Assembly: GCA_036872755.1 (NCBI GenBank)
Contig: JAVHNS010000001.1
Span: forward strand, 2,852,001 to 2,916,000
DNA: 64,000 nucleotides
Source of the DNA: Orbilia blumenaviensis
Lineage: Eukaryota; Ascomycota; Orbiliomycetes; Orbiliales; Orbiliaceae
Direction: 5' to 3'
Shown here: piece by piece, positions 14,099 through 26,497 of the stretch
Layout: each line of letters starts with the position of its first letter
Position numbering within the stretch: position 1 is the first letter of the stretch
The notes under the pieces: model-generated
What the model was told of the DNA's origin: nothing
What the model saw: only the letters and a program-made list of their open reading frames with translations
Databases searched by the model: none
Position numbers and translations under genes: made by a program

Positions 14099-17000
14099 TT
14101 ATCTACAGTTTTTCAGTACTCTTGATAAATGGTCTCGAATCTCGATCCTCTGTGATTCACGGTCCCGGATATCCCAGGTACACTTTAGCAGACTCCAGGG
14201 GGCGATACAATAATATTCACCATCCTTGAAAGCCTTTGACAAGTCTTCAAATATTGCACTCATCTCGCGCTTTCGTTTAAGGTCATGAATATGATCACGG
14301 CAAATGGGCTGCCGCGAGAAATCAAGCAAACTGCCAGCTAACCCTGCAGCTATGGCACAAGAAATCGATGTTCCTTCAATAGTCCGCTGCGGGTGCCCAG
14401 ATGGTGCGGGCATTTTTACTTCTGCTCCTAGAATAGCAAAATTGTGCGTTTTCTGTCGATCGGGTGGGGGGTTTATGTGACTCGAATTCTTGTTCCCTGG
14501 AGTTGTTGAGAACATGCACATGACATTTTCCAGCCTGGCAGGGAATGCGACACTTTCTTGTCCGCCCCAATTTCCCGCTGCCGCAAAGATAAGGATCTGG
14601 TTAGCAGTGGCGGTATCTACGGCATCTCTTATTGGCCCATGCCACTGGGAGAAACCAAGGGCCATGACGATGATATCGACTCCATTTTCCAGGGCCCAAT
14701 TGATACTCTATATGTGTATAGGGAATTAGTGTTAGCGTTTTGACCAAAGAAAAGATCATCTACCACGTGGCCACACAAGGCTCTTACCTTCGCTACTAGT
14801 TTTGGTGTATTATCCTCTGCTCTTTTCGTCTTAAAAACTCGAGCAACGTAGACGTCAGGGGCATCAAAAACCCTAAAGATAAGGTTTACTGTGTCCGTAC
14901 CATGGCCATCGGTATCCCGCTTTTCCAAATCTTCATCATCTACAAAGTCCTTGTACATGCCCATCCCCATGTCCTTGGCGTAAGGGTCTTGTGGGGAAAT
15001 TCCGGTGTCTATTACAGCGATCTTAACTTTTTTTTTGTCATAATAGATGTCTCTTTCAGTCCTCCTTGCACGCAGCAGACCACTTAGTTGATCTACTTTC
15101 TCAAACCAACCCTCAGATGAGCGTTCGCTAGGCCTAATAATGGTTAACACCGCACGCAGAACTAGGCTAATCTCGGTGAACGTACTCATATAGCATAGTT
15201 GATCCGTCTACTCGAGAGTCGCTTCGGGTCTGGATTTCGGCGTCGACCCTCACAGTGTTTGTATCCAGTCGCAGAAGGGAGTGGACACTGTTTTGTATTT
15301 TTTGTATACCAACCTGTTGTTCTGGCGGCGGGCAAAATCTTTCCTGGAACAATTGATTGTTCGAGCGGTATTCAACCGTCCTGAATGTGAGACCAGTTAA
15401 TAATTTTAGAGATATGTAGCATTTAGTGCAGGGAATACCGCTTCAGTCGACACATACTGTAGAATATCTGGCCGGCCGCATAGTCCGCCCTTCGATGCTC
15501 GGGGCACTTCAGCGTGTAGTGAGATATGGGTGGTTTCTGGAGTGGTTACAGTCACGACAGGTGGGCTATTTGTTTGTGGAAAGCAGCGTCCCTTTGAGTT
15601 TTTTAAGTCTTCGTCCTGTATACACTGGTCAGCCATAGCCTTAACGCCCACGTTTGTGTGGACTGGAAGCACCTTAGGTTTTGCCTTGCGGGCCTCGTAT
15701 TCCCATTCGAGGAGGTCAGCCGCGGCTCCTTTAAACTTTTTCGCCAGCAACTGCAGAAGAGGTGAAAATATAAGGTTGTGAATTGCGACTAATTCCCGTA
15801 TACTGGTCTCAATATCCCGGAATCTTTTCTGTTTCAAGTTGTTATGAAATTCTAGACAGGCCTTAGCGATGTTGTAGTAATCATCTTCTACCTCCCCTGT
15901 ACCATCTAGATCATCTAAGGCCCGCTGTAGGGTCAGAAACGGGAGGGTGCCCTTTTCGTCATCTTCAGGATCTAGATCTTCATCGGTAGGAGGGAAGCGC
16001 CTCCCACTCTCGATTTCTAGTAGTCGCAAGCCGAACCCTAAGACGAGCGTATGGCGGTACAAGGGGTCGCAATCCTCCTCCTCGGTCATGAAGATACACT
16101 CAGCAGCAGCACAGGTACTCTCATCCATAGAGAGAGCACTAGCTAAGTACGGATGTTGATCTTGCGGTGCTTTCTGCGGTCCAGTCCACAAGATCAGTCG
16201 GTCCATGTCCCAAAGGTGCTGGAACCATCGAGTTTTGTGAAGGCAGAGCATCGAATGTGCGAGAAGCACTGGAATTTCCGCACGGCTTTGTTTTGTGGAG
16301 GTTACGGAGTTGGCGCCCTCCCCGTGTTCGTTATGGCCCCATATAAAGCTCGAAAGAGAGCCTTTCTTGAATTGGGCACACCGTTTAAAGTCAGAATCAC
16401 GCTCCCAGAGGCACTCGTCTTTGAAGTGAATGACCAACTTCTGTCGCCGTTTGTTTGATCTCCAGATGCTTTCGCAAATAATTTTATTTCCGCCTTGACT
16501 TGAATCTAGTTGTAGGCTTTTGTCCGGTTCCGAAGGCCTGTAAAGTGCCTAAGATTAGACTAGGAACCGAGAGTCTCGGAGGGTATCGGAGGAAGTTACG
16601 TACGCGGAAAGAAAACAAGAAATGGGATGCAACTCGTCCTTTTTCCGGCATACAGGTAAAAACATGTCAACCTGCGATTTGCCTGTAACCGCTACTCTTA
16701 TGAATCCGTCACGTCTTCTCTTACAATGTTCATCCATTTGCCTGACAACACTGGTGAAAAGTGTCTCAGCAACTTTGGCAAAATCTTGAGCATGTCGTGC
16801 TACAGTGATGCTTTCTTCGAGTGGAGTTGGATGCGACTCGTGTAAAATTGCCGGGAATGCCGCCGACACCGTTTTGTTCAGAGCCTCCAATCGCGTGTAG
16901 AGAACGGACAGGGCCTCTTCGTTCAAACTCGGATAGACGTAATCCCTTGTCCGAAGAGGACGCCCCGAAGGCTGGTGAACGAGTACCTGCAGTATTGACA

Positions 17001-17400
17001 GCCGAGGGAATATCTTTTGGTATTGTTAAATGAGTCAATGAGTGATAGAACTCAAAGAATATACACCTACTGTTTTTTTTTGATCCACCTGTAGCTCATT
17101 GTCAAGATTTAGGATATCCTCACTAACGGAACTCTCGAGTTTCTCAAGTGCTCCGCAGAATACTTCATGGATTTCTGATTCTTTCTCCTGAGATATTTCC
17201 GGGAGATGCGGGAGGTATAACTGTGGCTCAAGGTTGGCTCCAATCAATTCTAGCACACCGCGGATCAACGCCACAAGCCTGTTAATACTGCCATTTTTAC
17301 GTGTGGAGTCGTGAAGAGGGAGATTGTCGATAAACGGTGACAGCACTGATCCAAGTAGCTCCCAGTATACCCGGATGCATGGCCCAACGTCTAGGCTCAT
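14099..17400 (-). CDS. DUF7580-like / subtilisin-like (S8) serine protease, HET-Q2-like
   Basis: Best exon model on the minus strand: 17,400-17,071, 16,986-16,604, 16,537-15,458, 15,380-15,254, 15,171-14,788 and 14,707-14,099, about 970 residues. Donors include GTAGGT, GTACGT, GTATGT, GTGAGG and GTAAGA, and all phases agree. The fourth junction (15,253 to 15,172) uses a weak GAG acceptor and is the least certain. Residues ~1-560 look like the helical DUF7580-type region found in fungal immune-like proteins. The C-terminal third is an S8 peptidase: catalytic Asp in VKIAVIDTGIS, His in DTDGHGTDT and Ser in EGTSISCAIAAG are all present. In Podospora, a subtilase of this kind (HET-Q2) cleaves the gasdermin HET-Q1. 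The adjacent gasdermin-like gene makes that role likely here. It shares a 637-bp divergent promoter region with the NACHT gene. Confidence 0.8.
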
Positions 17401-18037
17401 CGCGAGCGTATGCCAGCAGGTGGAAAGAGCAAAGAATTCGAGCTTAACAAGAGCTGCACAGCTGTAAGAGGTTACCTAGGTAGTGACGGATCTCGAAAGG
17501 CTAGCATCGAAGACCGCCGTAGCTGAAGAGCGAATCTAAATAGCCTGGTCATGAATTTGGTCGGATGGAAACTTATTCAGCTGCCATTCGCCGCGGGGTA
17601 ACTACCCGCCGGACCATCATGCGCCGTGGATTTCCATTGGCTGTCTCTCACGTGACACAAATTTCGAGGCTGGTATAATTTGATACCAATCTTTGTATGG
17701 CACTCAAGTAGGCATATTTGTACCTGCATGTATATGGGAGAGGAGTGTATTTTCGCTCCGCATTTCGGCGATGGGGAATGCATAACAAAAAGACCCGCTC
17801 CTATTATCCTTCATACACTTACATCGTCGGAACAGTGTGGAATTCTACCACTACTATTAAACTACCTGTTGGAGGTTCAAGGCGGCACTAGCTGAGTTCA
17901 AGGGCAATTAGGTTCGTTACTAGTAGTTAAGCTCTAGAAAATGATATGTCAGAGACGAAATTCACGCTCGCCTCGTCAACGCGGCGTAATGGCTAGGGTG
18001 GAGCATGAATTTTTGCTGACAGCTAAAAGCACTTAAC
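17401..18037. promoter_or_regulatory. Shared divergent promoter region (subtilase / NACHT gene)
   Basis: These 637 bp separate the start codons of two genes reading away from each other, so both promoters must lie here. No specific operator or TATA box can be defended. Head-to-head placement would allow co-expression of the protease and the NLR-like receptor. Confidence 0.5.
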
Positions 18038-21000
18038 ATGATGACAGATACGCAAGACCAAATTTACGAACTTACAAAGGAGTGCAGTACCAATTTTCAG
18101 CGGGTCCTAATAACAACCACTGAAGGGTCATGCCACGAGTTTGTCAGTATACAACATCAGAGCTTTAGGGTTTGGATAACGACTATCGGGGCTTTGGCGC
18201 CACTGCGAGCGTCGCTTGACCATCGACTAAGGCAACATGGCCATATTAAACTTGCTGTAGTAGAATTGCTTCTTTTGATCAAAGATTGCCTTGATAATGG
18301 TGAGAACACTTTCTATCGTGTCAGCTCGCTCATTGTTTTCCATGCCTCTACGTTGTGGGAACCAGTTTGTGAGGCCAGTCTAGATACTTCGGAAGCAGAC
18401 TTCCATAGCTCATGGATACAGACTATTCCATCCTACATTTTTAGGATTCTAACCCCGACTTCTGCTTTTTAAGACGAAATAACGTTCTAACGCCTACAGG
18501 GACCGTGCTGATAAATAAACAACAGAGCCTTGTCTAGCCGGGCCCGAGAATGAGGTCGATAGTGCCCATCAAAATAAACCTGAGGATCCCCAGAGCTTCA
18601 TCAGCCAACATATGGCCCTGGAAAAAGCCGTTGAATCTCTCCATCAGTTGGCATCGTCTATCCGACGTGCATCAGTGCCAAACTCTAATTTCGACCTTTC
18701 AGCACGATTTTCTGAGGGGAATAAAATATATAACCAGGAGTTTAATTCTTTGGCAAAGATCTTGCTGAAATACAGATTCCCTGCAGCCAGTGAGTCCTTA
18801 CTCGACCAACTTGCGAAGTCAATGTCGCGCCGGCGCAATTTACTGCTATATATCCACCGACATGCTCAGAAATTAGGCCAGAATCGCGACCATGTAGCGC
18901 CACTAGTTGCCAACCAACCAAACCCGGCCCGAGAAGCGATCAGTTCGGGCCAACCTACAGGGTCTGCGATGCTCACCACGGCATTATCCGGCACCGCTAT
19001 GTTGCCACAGCACTCTCCATTCTCGGCCTATTCGCAGACCGAGGCTTCCAGATTTAGTGCTACCAAAAATATTGTGAAGTGGCAAGCTCAATCTTCTATC
19101 AACAGCAGCAAAACGGGGATGTGGCTACTTAATGACCAGGCGGCTTATCCGCCCGTTCCAAAATTCAACCCAGGTGACAAATTCTGTCCTTGTCCGTATT
19201 GTCTGCAACCACTTCCGACGGAAAAATTAGAACTGCGATATTGGAGGTTTGTCCTATATAGAATTACTTATTCCATCTTTACCCCTTAAAAGCACTAACA
19301 TAGGTCTAGGAGACATTACAATGACGATATCAAGCCCTTCATCTGTCTGTCTGAAGAATGTTGTGACCCTCTCCGGTTTTTTTCCCACATTGAAACTTGG
19401 AAAGAACACATGATCGGTCAGCATTCCGCGGACTGGACTCGGACGATTCACTCTACTGTATGGTACTGCGATATCGATGGGTGCAACCCCGACGAAAAGA
19501 TCTTCTATTCGCGAACGGGGTTCGAGAAGCATATAAAAGCGAAGCCTAAACGCATCTATTCAACGAACCAAATATCTGCGCTTGTCGTACGCAAGCAAAG
19601 GGGGCTTCTAAGGAATGCTATTGCTTGTCCCTTATGCGAAATGGAGGTCCATATAGGCTCTACAAGTAACATACCGTTGGAGGACCATATCGCGGGTCAT
19701 TTGCATTACATAGCTAGCCTTTGCGATCCCCAAATGGATGCATCCGCTCAGGAATCCAGCTATGGGAGTCAGTCTGCCGAGAAGAGAACGGAGAGAGGCT
19801 CGCAGACTGACCCAAAAACCGATTTGTTTACCAACGTCGAAAAAACCGAGCTCTTATTCCAAGACGAAGACCGGGCGCCAGAGCCAGGTGCAAGTGTAGC
19901 GGCTACTTACTATACATCTCCAGAGTGGGTGGATACTAGTGTCACAGTTGATCGCTCATATTTCATGGCTCGGGACTACGACCCTTCGCAAGATGTTATA
20001 TTACAGAGCATTGCCAGAGACCAGTCACCGGGGTTTTCTAATCCAAGTGCCTCATCCTCTGTAACATCTACGCAGATGGTTACCAATCTAAGATCCCGCA
20101 ATGAATATACTGTAGGATGGATCTGTGCACTATCAAAGGAGAAAACCGCAGCAATGGCGATGCTAGACCAGATACATTCTGATGCCTCCTTCCCATGGGA
20201 CAAAAACTTATACGCTTTGGGGTCTATGAGCAAGCGCAACATCGTTATAAGATGCCAATCAACTGGCCAGTACGGCATTCATTCGTCAGCCGCGGCCGCG
20301 AATGAAATGTTGCACAGCTTTCCTTCTATTAAAGTGATTCTGCTGGTTGGGATAGGCAGCGGCATTCCACCAAAAGTTAGACCTGGTGATGTTGTTGTCG
20401 GTACGCCAACGCAGGAATATCCTGGAGTAGTGCAGTGGGATTATGGGAAAGTGGTAATGGATGGCGGTTTTAAACGAACTGGCACTATAAATAACCCCCC
20501 AGGAGCACTGCTGGAAGCCTTATCTAGTCTAAAGACAATGCATGATTCAGGAAGAACCAAATTACCTCAGTATTTGGACAATATGAAAAAAATGCCAAGG
20601 TTTGCTCCAGAGCACACAGGGCCCGAATCCCTTACAGACCCTTTGTTTTCACCAAATAGCTCCTATCGCAGCCAGAGCAGCGAATTTGACCAGTTTACGA
20701 GACAGAGCAAGACAGGGAACACCCAGCCTAACAAGACTCAAAAAAAACCTGGAGAAATGCGCATTCATTACGTTCTAATCGCATCTGGCAATACGATCGT
20801 GAGAAATGCCGAGGTCCGTGATGAAATCAATGACACTCTCGGCGGGAATCTATTATGCATCGAGATGGAAGCAGCAGGGCTGATGGAATTCCCGTGCCTG
20901 GTTATTCGAGGCATCTGCGATTATGCCGATTCACATAAGAATAACAACTGGCAGGAATACGCTGCAGCTGTGGCCGCGGCGTATGCAAAAGAACTTTTGG

Positions 21001-22137
21001 AGTTTTTACCACCGGATGGCGTCAACACCGAACGCCCAATGAAAAGCATACTAGATCAACGTTAGTAGCCATTCCAACCCTTTATTTATCCAGACGTTCT
21101 CGAGTTTTCTAATTTGTATTGATGATATTGTATTAATAATATTGTATTAGTGCAAGCCGCTCCCACCACCATCGAAATATTGAAGCCCAAACTAAACAAA
21201 CAGGAGGACCTTGAAATCCTCAATTGGCTCACTCTGGTTGACTACGACGACCATCAAACTGACTACTTTGACGTGCGACATCAGGGAACGGGACAGCGGT
21301 TTTTAGAATCCATTGGGTATCGGAGATGGTTAGAGACAAGCGAACAGATATTATTTTGCTTCGGCACTCCTGGAGCAGGCAAAACAATTCTTACATCAGC
21401 AGTCGTTGACAATTTGCGTACCCGGTTTTCCGGCAGATCGGAAATCGCAATTGTATACATCTACTGCCACATCGGATGGAAAGACGAACAAGACGCGCAA
21501 AGCTTACTGGCAAGCATACTAAAGCAACTAGCGCGAGGTCGGTACTCTCTGCCAAGGGCTGTGAAAGAGCTACATGAGCGTCATAGTAAAGAGCGATGGA
21601 CACGGCCATCAATCGACGAGATTGTTATAGCTCTCGAGTCTGTGTCCAAAGAATACGAGAGAGTCTTCATTATCGTGGATGCACTTGATGAATTAAACTG
21701 TCGGCAGGCTTTTCTCTCATTACTTTTCCAACTCCATGCCAAATGTGATGCAAATATATTTGCCACTTCCAGATATATCCCGGGAGTCACAGAAGAACTT
21801 GGGAACAGTACAAAATTCGAGATTTCTGCCTCTAGATCTGATGAGGATATGCAAAAATATTTAGACGCTCAAATATCAAATTCGGGGGAGAAGTTGTTGA
21901 TGGACAACCGCGAAAAAGTCAAAACTCGGATCACAACAGTCGCCAACGGGATGTATGTTTCGTCCTTGCCCTACAATTGACAATCTAATTAATTAACATC
22001 TGTCTAGGTTCCTCCTCGCGAAGCTTTATTTTGAAGCAATAAAAAACAAAAAAACACTCACGGAGTTGGGGGACGCGTTAAGATTCCTTCCAACAGGGGC
22101 AAATACCCACATCTTGTCAGGCATTAGTAGAGATTAG
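18038..22137 (+). CDS. C2H2 zinc finger / PNP-UDP / NACHT protein, truncated NLR-like receptor
   Basis: Exons 18,038-18,299, 18,526-19,246, 19,304-21,060, 21,151-21,952 and 22,008-22,137 join in phase to about 1,223 residues. The first junction is less sure, because a better branch site (18,486) precedes an acceptor that would lead to a stop. An N-terminal helical domain (~1-300) is followed by a Cys/His zinc-finger block (~315-480, pairs such as CPCPYC and CPLCEMEVH). Next is a nucleoside-phosphorylase-like domain (~595-893, VGWICALSKEK, VGIGSGIPP, CIEMEAAGL). Then a NACHT NTPase (~914-1,200) carries Walker A GTPGAGKT near 983 and Walker B FIIVDALDEL near 1,086. In this family ankyrin, TPR or WD repeats normally follow NACHT as the sensor. 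Here a stop at 22,135 ends the frame and the repeat part is decayed downstream. It could still act as a receptor-less NTPase or be a dying gene. Confidence 0.8.
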
Positions 22138-22605
22138 TTCAGGCATATACAAAAACTACAAACAGCCTTTTGGCTTGACACATCTACGCTTAAAAAGAAG
22201 CTATGGCCAAGATTCGGGGCTAGAGCTCGGATTCTAAGGGTCGAGCAGATGGGACTCTGTTGTAAATCACCCACACACAAAGACCGCTTACTAGTTTAGA
22301 GCTCCAACATATGCAGGAGAAATCAATTGGTCTAACCCTTACCGAAATAGTATTTCTAATAATATTTCTCACGATACAAATATAATATTTGCATATATTA
22401 AATTAAATTATAATTGATAAAAAACAATATTACCCATACATTATATAAGACAAGAAATTTTTAACTAAAGAGAAAAATGATGGTCTTAGTATTAAAAGTA
22501 GTATCGCAGAAACATACATTACATATTTATTATGTATCATTCTTAAATAATTTCTGAGCACAAACAGCAGATATTTTATGGCTGGATTATGATCAAGCGC
22601 TCTGT
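22138..22605 (+). pseudogene. Decayed NACHT-to-ankyrin linker
   Basis: The gap between the NACHT stop and the ankyrin fossil is about 470 bp, close to the length of the winged-helix linker in intact fungal NLRs. Every frame is interrupted and 22,370-22,470 is AT-rich. No recognisable linker motif survives. I infer decay in place rather than a clean truncation. Confidence 0.45.
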
Positions 22606-23019
22606 ATGATTATGCAGCAAAAAGATTGGGGACACCATGCTCGACTCCCTGCAGTGGAGGGAGGGAGGTCGATTCTAGGACCTCTTGAGAGTGAGGCGAA
22701 AGCCTTCGCCTATAGCCAGGATGTAACAGATTCTAGACACTCCTCCTCTTACAATCAAAAGCAGGGCGTCGTAGATATTACGTTGAAGTTTCTTATGGAC
22801 AACACGAAGACTTTAACCTCGGCCAAGGTCTTATTCAACAATCCCCAGTGGCAATGTTATGAAATAAATCTTGCTGCTTATTGGGGCTTACAGCATACTA
22901 TGATAACGCTTGTTTGGGAAAGGTGTCCAGATTTTAAGGATACCAGGGAGATATTAGAAGACATAAATTATGTTTTATTCATGTTAAACAAAAGTGGGCT
23001 CGTTGGTAAGCTCGTGTGA
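22606..23019 (+). pseudogene. Ankyrin-repeat end of NLR, frameshifted fossil
   Basis: The 137-codon frame contains DWGHHAR near its start and NLAAYWGLQHTMITLVWERC later. In fungal NACHT-ankyrin proteins the repeats are introduced by a YAA-x-x-WGHHAR-type linker and by LHLAAYFG-type helices. The preceding residues LYDYAAK are found in another frame just upstream. Removing one base from the A run at 22,619-22,623 would place both pieces in one frame, so this is a single-base frameshift in a former coding sequence. Stops follow quickly and no complete ankyrin repeat remains. It is collinear with and downstream of the truncated NLR gene, so it is best read as its lost sensor domain. Confidence 0.65.
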
Positions 23020-24326
23020 CCAATTAAATGTAGGCGATATCATGATATCTAAATGATAAGTTACTGTTGATTTTTAGCAGGCGCCTAAAATAAAACCAGT
23101 TGCATAGATGTTGAGCTCGGGCTATACTATGCTGCTCACTAGACTACGATGTTTTATTACTACGACCTTTTGAGTATGTCCCTCTAACGGAGTATCATAT
23201 ATATAGCCTTTAAACAATTCTCTCGCTTTACGAGACCTATATGCAGAAACTTTCTAAGGCATCCAAATATTTACGTAATTATCTAACCTAGAACGCGAGC
23301 CTGTTGTGACCGAACAATTACCTTTTGCCAGCGTCCTGCTCATTCTGGAGATGTGTTGACCGTGTGGTATCCCGCCCACCATTGCGTTTGTTCGGTTCGG
23401 CCTAACCACTTAATATATAGGTAATATATTAAAATATCATTGTATTACTAGTAGCGGTATATTAATCAGGTTGGAAAGGATAAACGTACTGGTAACATGC
23501 GGCGTAGTAGGTCTACCCGAGTTTATCGAAATTCCAGGCTTGAACTTAATCAAAATCGAGGTTTCAGGGTAATTTATAATTTCACACAGGCTCAGCGTTT
23601 TGTCGAGTACCTTGAACTCCTGGTTATTTAAATCTAACTGCTTTTGGAGAGCTAAACAATGAGAAATACGGTAGTGGACTAGCTGTGATATAAGTCAGCA
23701 AGTAGGTAATTAAGTAGCAAATCAGGTTGCGTGGGTACCTACCGTAGGGGGTTTGGGTACTTTTCTGGGACTGCTTTCGGATATTAAAACATTTTAAAAG
23801 GAAAGCAAGCCGTCTTATCCTCTTTCGAATCGCTATTTATACTGTTTTAAGTTCCCTGTTTTCTATAAATCGTCTTGAGAAACCAGCTAAAGCCCTGTAC
23901 GGTAGGTACTTTGGAACTGTCTATTCGGTGGGTGATTGAACAGGTGACCCTATATCTACTAGGTAGTTAGACCTCCGTATCCAGGACATTGATTACCCAG
24001 TTGCCAATTTATAAGATACCTAGTGCTGGAAATATAACTTAGAAATAGCCATCGACCTTTCGTTAGTAGTTCATCTTCACGAAGTTTCATATCCTCTGTC
24101 TCCATCGTCGCTATCGATATCGTCATCACGCTTATCTCCTCAAGTACAAGTACGGCGACCAGTTTGCATTAGCTACAAAAGTGGATACCTCCTCCATTAT
24201 AATCATCTAAAAAATTTCTCTCCCAGCTGCCAATGTCAACTCAAGCAGTCCCTAAACGAAGACTATATAGATAACTACATTATATATTGCCACACATCCA
24301 CACGCACACCGCATAAACTGGCCACT
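23020..24326. other. Intergenic, nothing recognised
   Basis: About 1.3 kb without a credible frame. It contains several TACCTACC/GGTAGGTA-type short motifs, which recur in gene-free parts of this window, and may include further eroded remains of the NLR. The last ~150 bp carry the upstream region of the RING gene. Confidence 0.5.
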
Positions 24327-25725
24327 ATGGATATCAACTTGCGATGCAACTCTATTCCATGCAGGGCAGTCCTGGATCATTTCGCCGTCGTTACAACATG
24401 CAGTCATATATTTTGCACTACCTGCGCCGATAGCCACCTCACTGCACAAGCACCGTCCTCTCGTCGTCCTAACTCGGTCGCTCCAACTTGTCCAGCCTGT
24501 CGGGCAGTATTGGAAAACCCTGACGATATCGTCAAGACCAACTTAAATCCACCTGATGACTATAAAACATCAGTTCTCAGCGGCATGAGTCCGACCCTGA
24601 TCCTCGAAATTGCCGGCCGTGCAATAAGCTTTTGGACCTACCAGACCAACCAGGAGATGTATGTGGCCACTATATGTATTCTATCAAATTAATTTCAGGC
24701 AGGATATTGGCAGAAGAGGTGCTAATCTTATGAAGTTTCTACCAAGAACATTTATTGAAGGAGTCGACACGAAAGTTTGGCATTCTCAGCTCTCAGCTCG
24801 ATGTAGTTCTCCGTGAGGCCAATGCCAAAATTGCTGATCTAGAAAACAGTCTTCAAGGTATGTATGCTCCAATCAAGCCTGAAATGGAAAACCCGCAGGA
24901 AAGATATCTAACGCTGCCTACTCGTTTAGCGCTTACAATCGAAAACGAGACAATCTCTCGCAAAAATCGCGAACTAGGTGATGCACTTCGCGAGAGATCA
25001 CGAAGGCAACTGGAGCTCCAAGACAAATATGATAAGTTCAGACGTAAGTCTTTGATGACCCATGTGCAAGCAGTTACAGGTTCCGCGAATAGGCCACCCA
25101 ATATGGCCAATCAGCCCTTTGGGCCACCACCACCACCACCACCACCGCCTCCGCCATTAGGTTTATCGAATAATAACGTTCGGTTAGACGAGTTGAATCC
25201 CGCCCTCGGTCGCCAGAACTACCAGGGAAATGGTGGCGCCGGCCCATTGCCATTTACCGAAAGGGAGAGATTGACTATTCCAAGCGGTGCGGGGAACATC
25301 GAGCGGAGAGAAGGCAGTATTAGCGATGGGAATAGCGACGGTGGGAGAGGAGTTAGCTCACGATCGCGTATCCCCATGCATGGAAGGATTGGAAGCGCCG
25401 GTGGTAGACCATGGAACACTGGGATTCCTCGAGAAAATATAGGTATGTTTGGAAATTCTCATACCATAATGGCGCATTCTCTTATGCTAACACCCGTGTA
25501 TCTCTAGATGGCATCACGACACCTATGCCTGGGCAAGCCCATCGGCAGCGGCTCGTACAAATCCACAGTAACATGAATAACTCAAATAACGGATATGCTG
25601 GAGCGCAGAACTTGGAGCTGAAACAAGCTCAATCTAGGGTTGGAGGTGTTCCTAGGCCGATGAGTTCTCAACGGCAGGCATTAAATGGAATGACGCCAAA
25701 TATTGGGTGGTCCCCATTTTGTTGA
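24327..25725 (+). CDS. HEI10/CCNB1IP1-like meiotic RING protein
   Basis: Exons 24,327-24,658, 24,736-25,442 and 25,508-25,725 join in phase to 418 residues. Introns have GTATGT donors and GCTAAT/GCTAACA branch sites. Residues ~7-65 form a RING-like Cys/His pattern (CSHIFCTTCAD, then CPACRAVL). This is followed by the family signature NPPDDYKTSVLSGMSP and by FWTYQTNQE-I-FYQEHL across the first junction. A coiled coil follows (~115-200), then a low-complexity tail with a polyproline run near residue 240. HEI10 proteins are SUMO/ubiquitin E3 ligases on the synaptonemal complex that mark crossover sites. The match to the family's N-terminal architecture is strong. Its presence implies a meiotic life cycle, but says nothing about the neighbouring immune cluster. 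Confidence 0.88.
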
Positions 25726-26497
25726 CTTGGCCTTCTAAACTGTAAAAACATTTAGATATTTATCATAGCCTTACTGCCAAGGGCGTTTATAATGCGTTTC
25801 TTTCAAATAGCAAGGTTCAATACGTATAACTTTTACCGAATGCCCTGTGCGCGTGGATCATACATACCTTGGCCTAGCTAGTTTTACATGATAGTGCCTT
25901 GATAGTTTAAACAGTGGTAACATGGCAATAAGGCCTACCATGCGTCTGGTCTACGAGACAAGATAAAGTTAGGTTCACAGATTATATCGAAGCTTTGATA
26001 ACTACAATTATCTTCTCTTGCTACGGCTCCCCCTAATAAGTATATACTCTACGTGAAAAGGAAAAAGACGTTATCGATTTGAATTCCGAATGAGTTAAGT
26101 TTGTAGACCCCAGTAATTTAATTTATTTTTATTTAGCTGGTTCCATTCCGAGAAAGGGAGAGAGATACCTTTGGGTCGGATTTATTGGTGATAGGCTTAT
26201 AAGCTTAGTAAAACCTTTGTCATTTTTAACATACATGATACAATTAGTGATGAATATATCACGGCAAATACGGAGTAGTATATGCAGAGAGAATCGCGAA
26301 AGAAACCGCAGTTGGTATTATATCTATTGAAATTAAGTAAGCACTTAGTTTAAATTTAGTGTAATATTTACAGCGATACCTATGAAACTATGACACTATT
26401 ATACCATTGATACTAGAATAGAAAAAGGAGAAGAAGATATAAATAGTATTAGAAAAATAGCCAATGGACTAGAGCAAACTGTGGGAGCAGCACTCAT
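25726..26497. other. Convergent intergenic gap, no gene seen
   Basis: These 770 bp lie between the 3' ends of the RING gene and the secreted-protein gene. The sequence is moderately AT-rich with short A and T runs and no frame of note. Confidence 0.55.
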
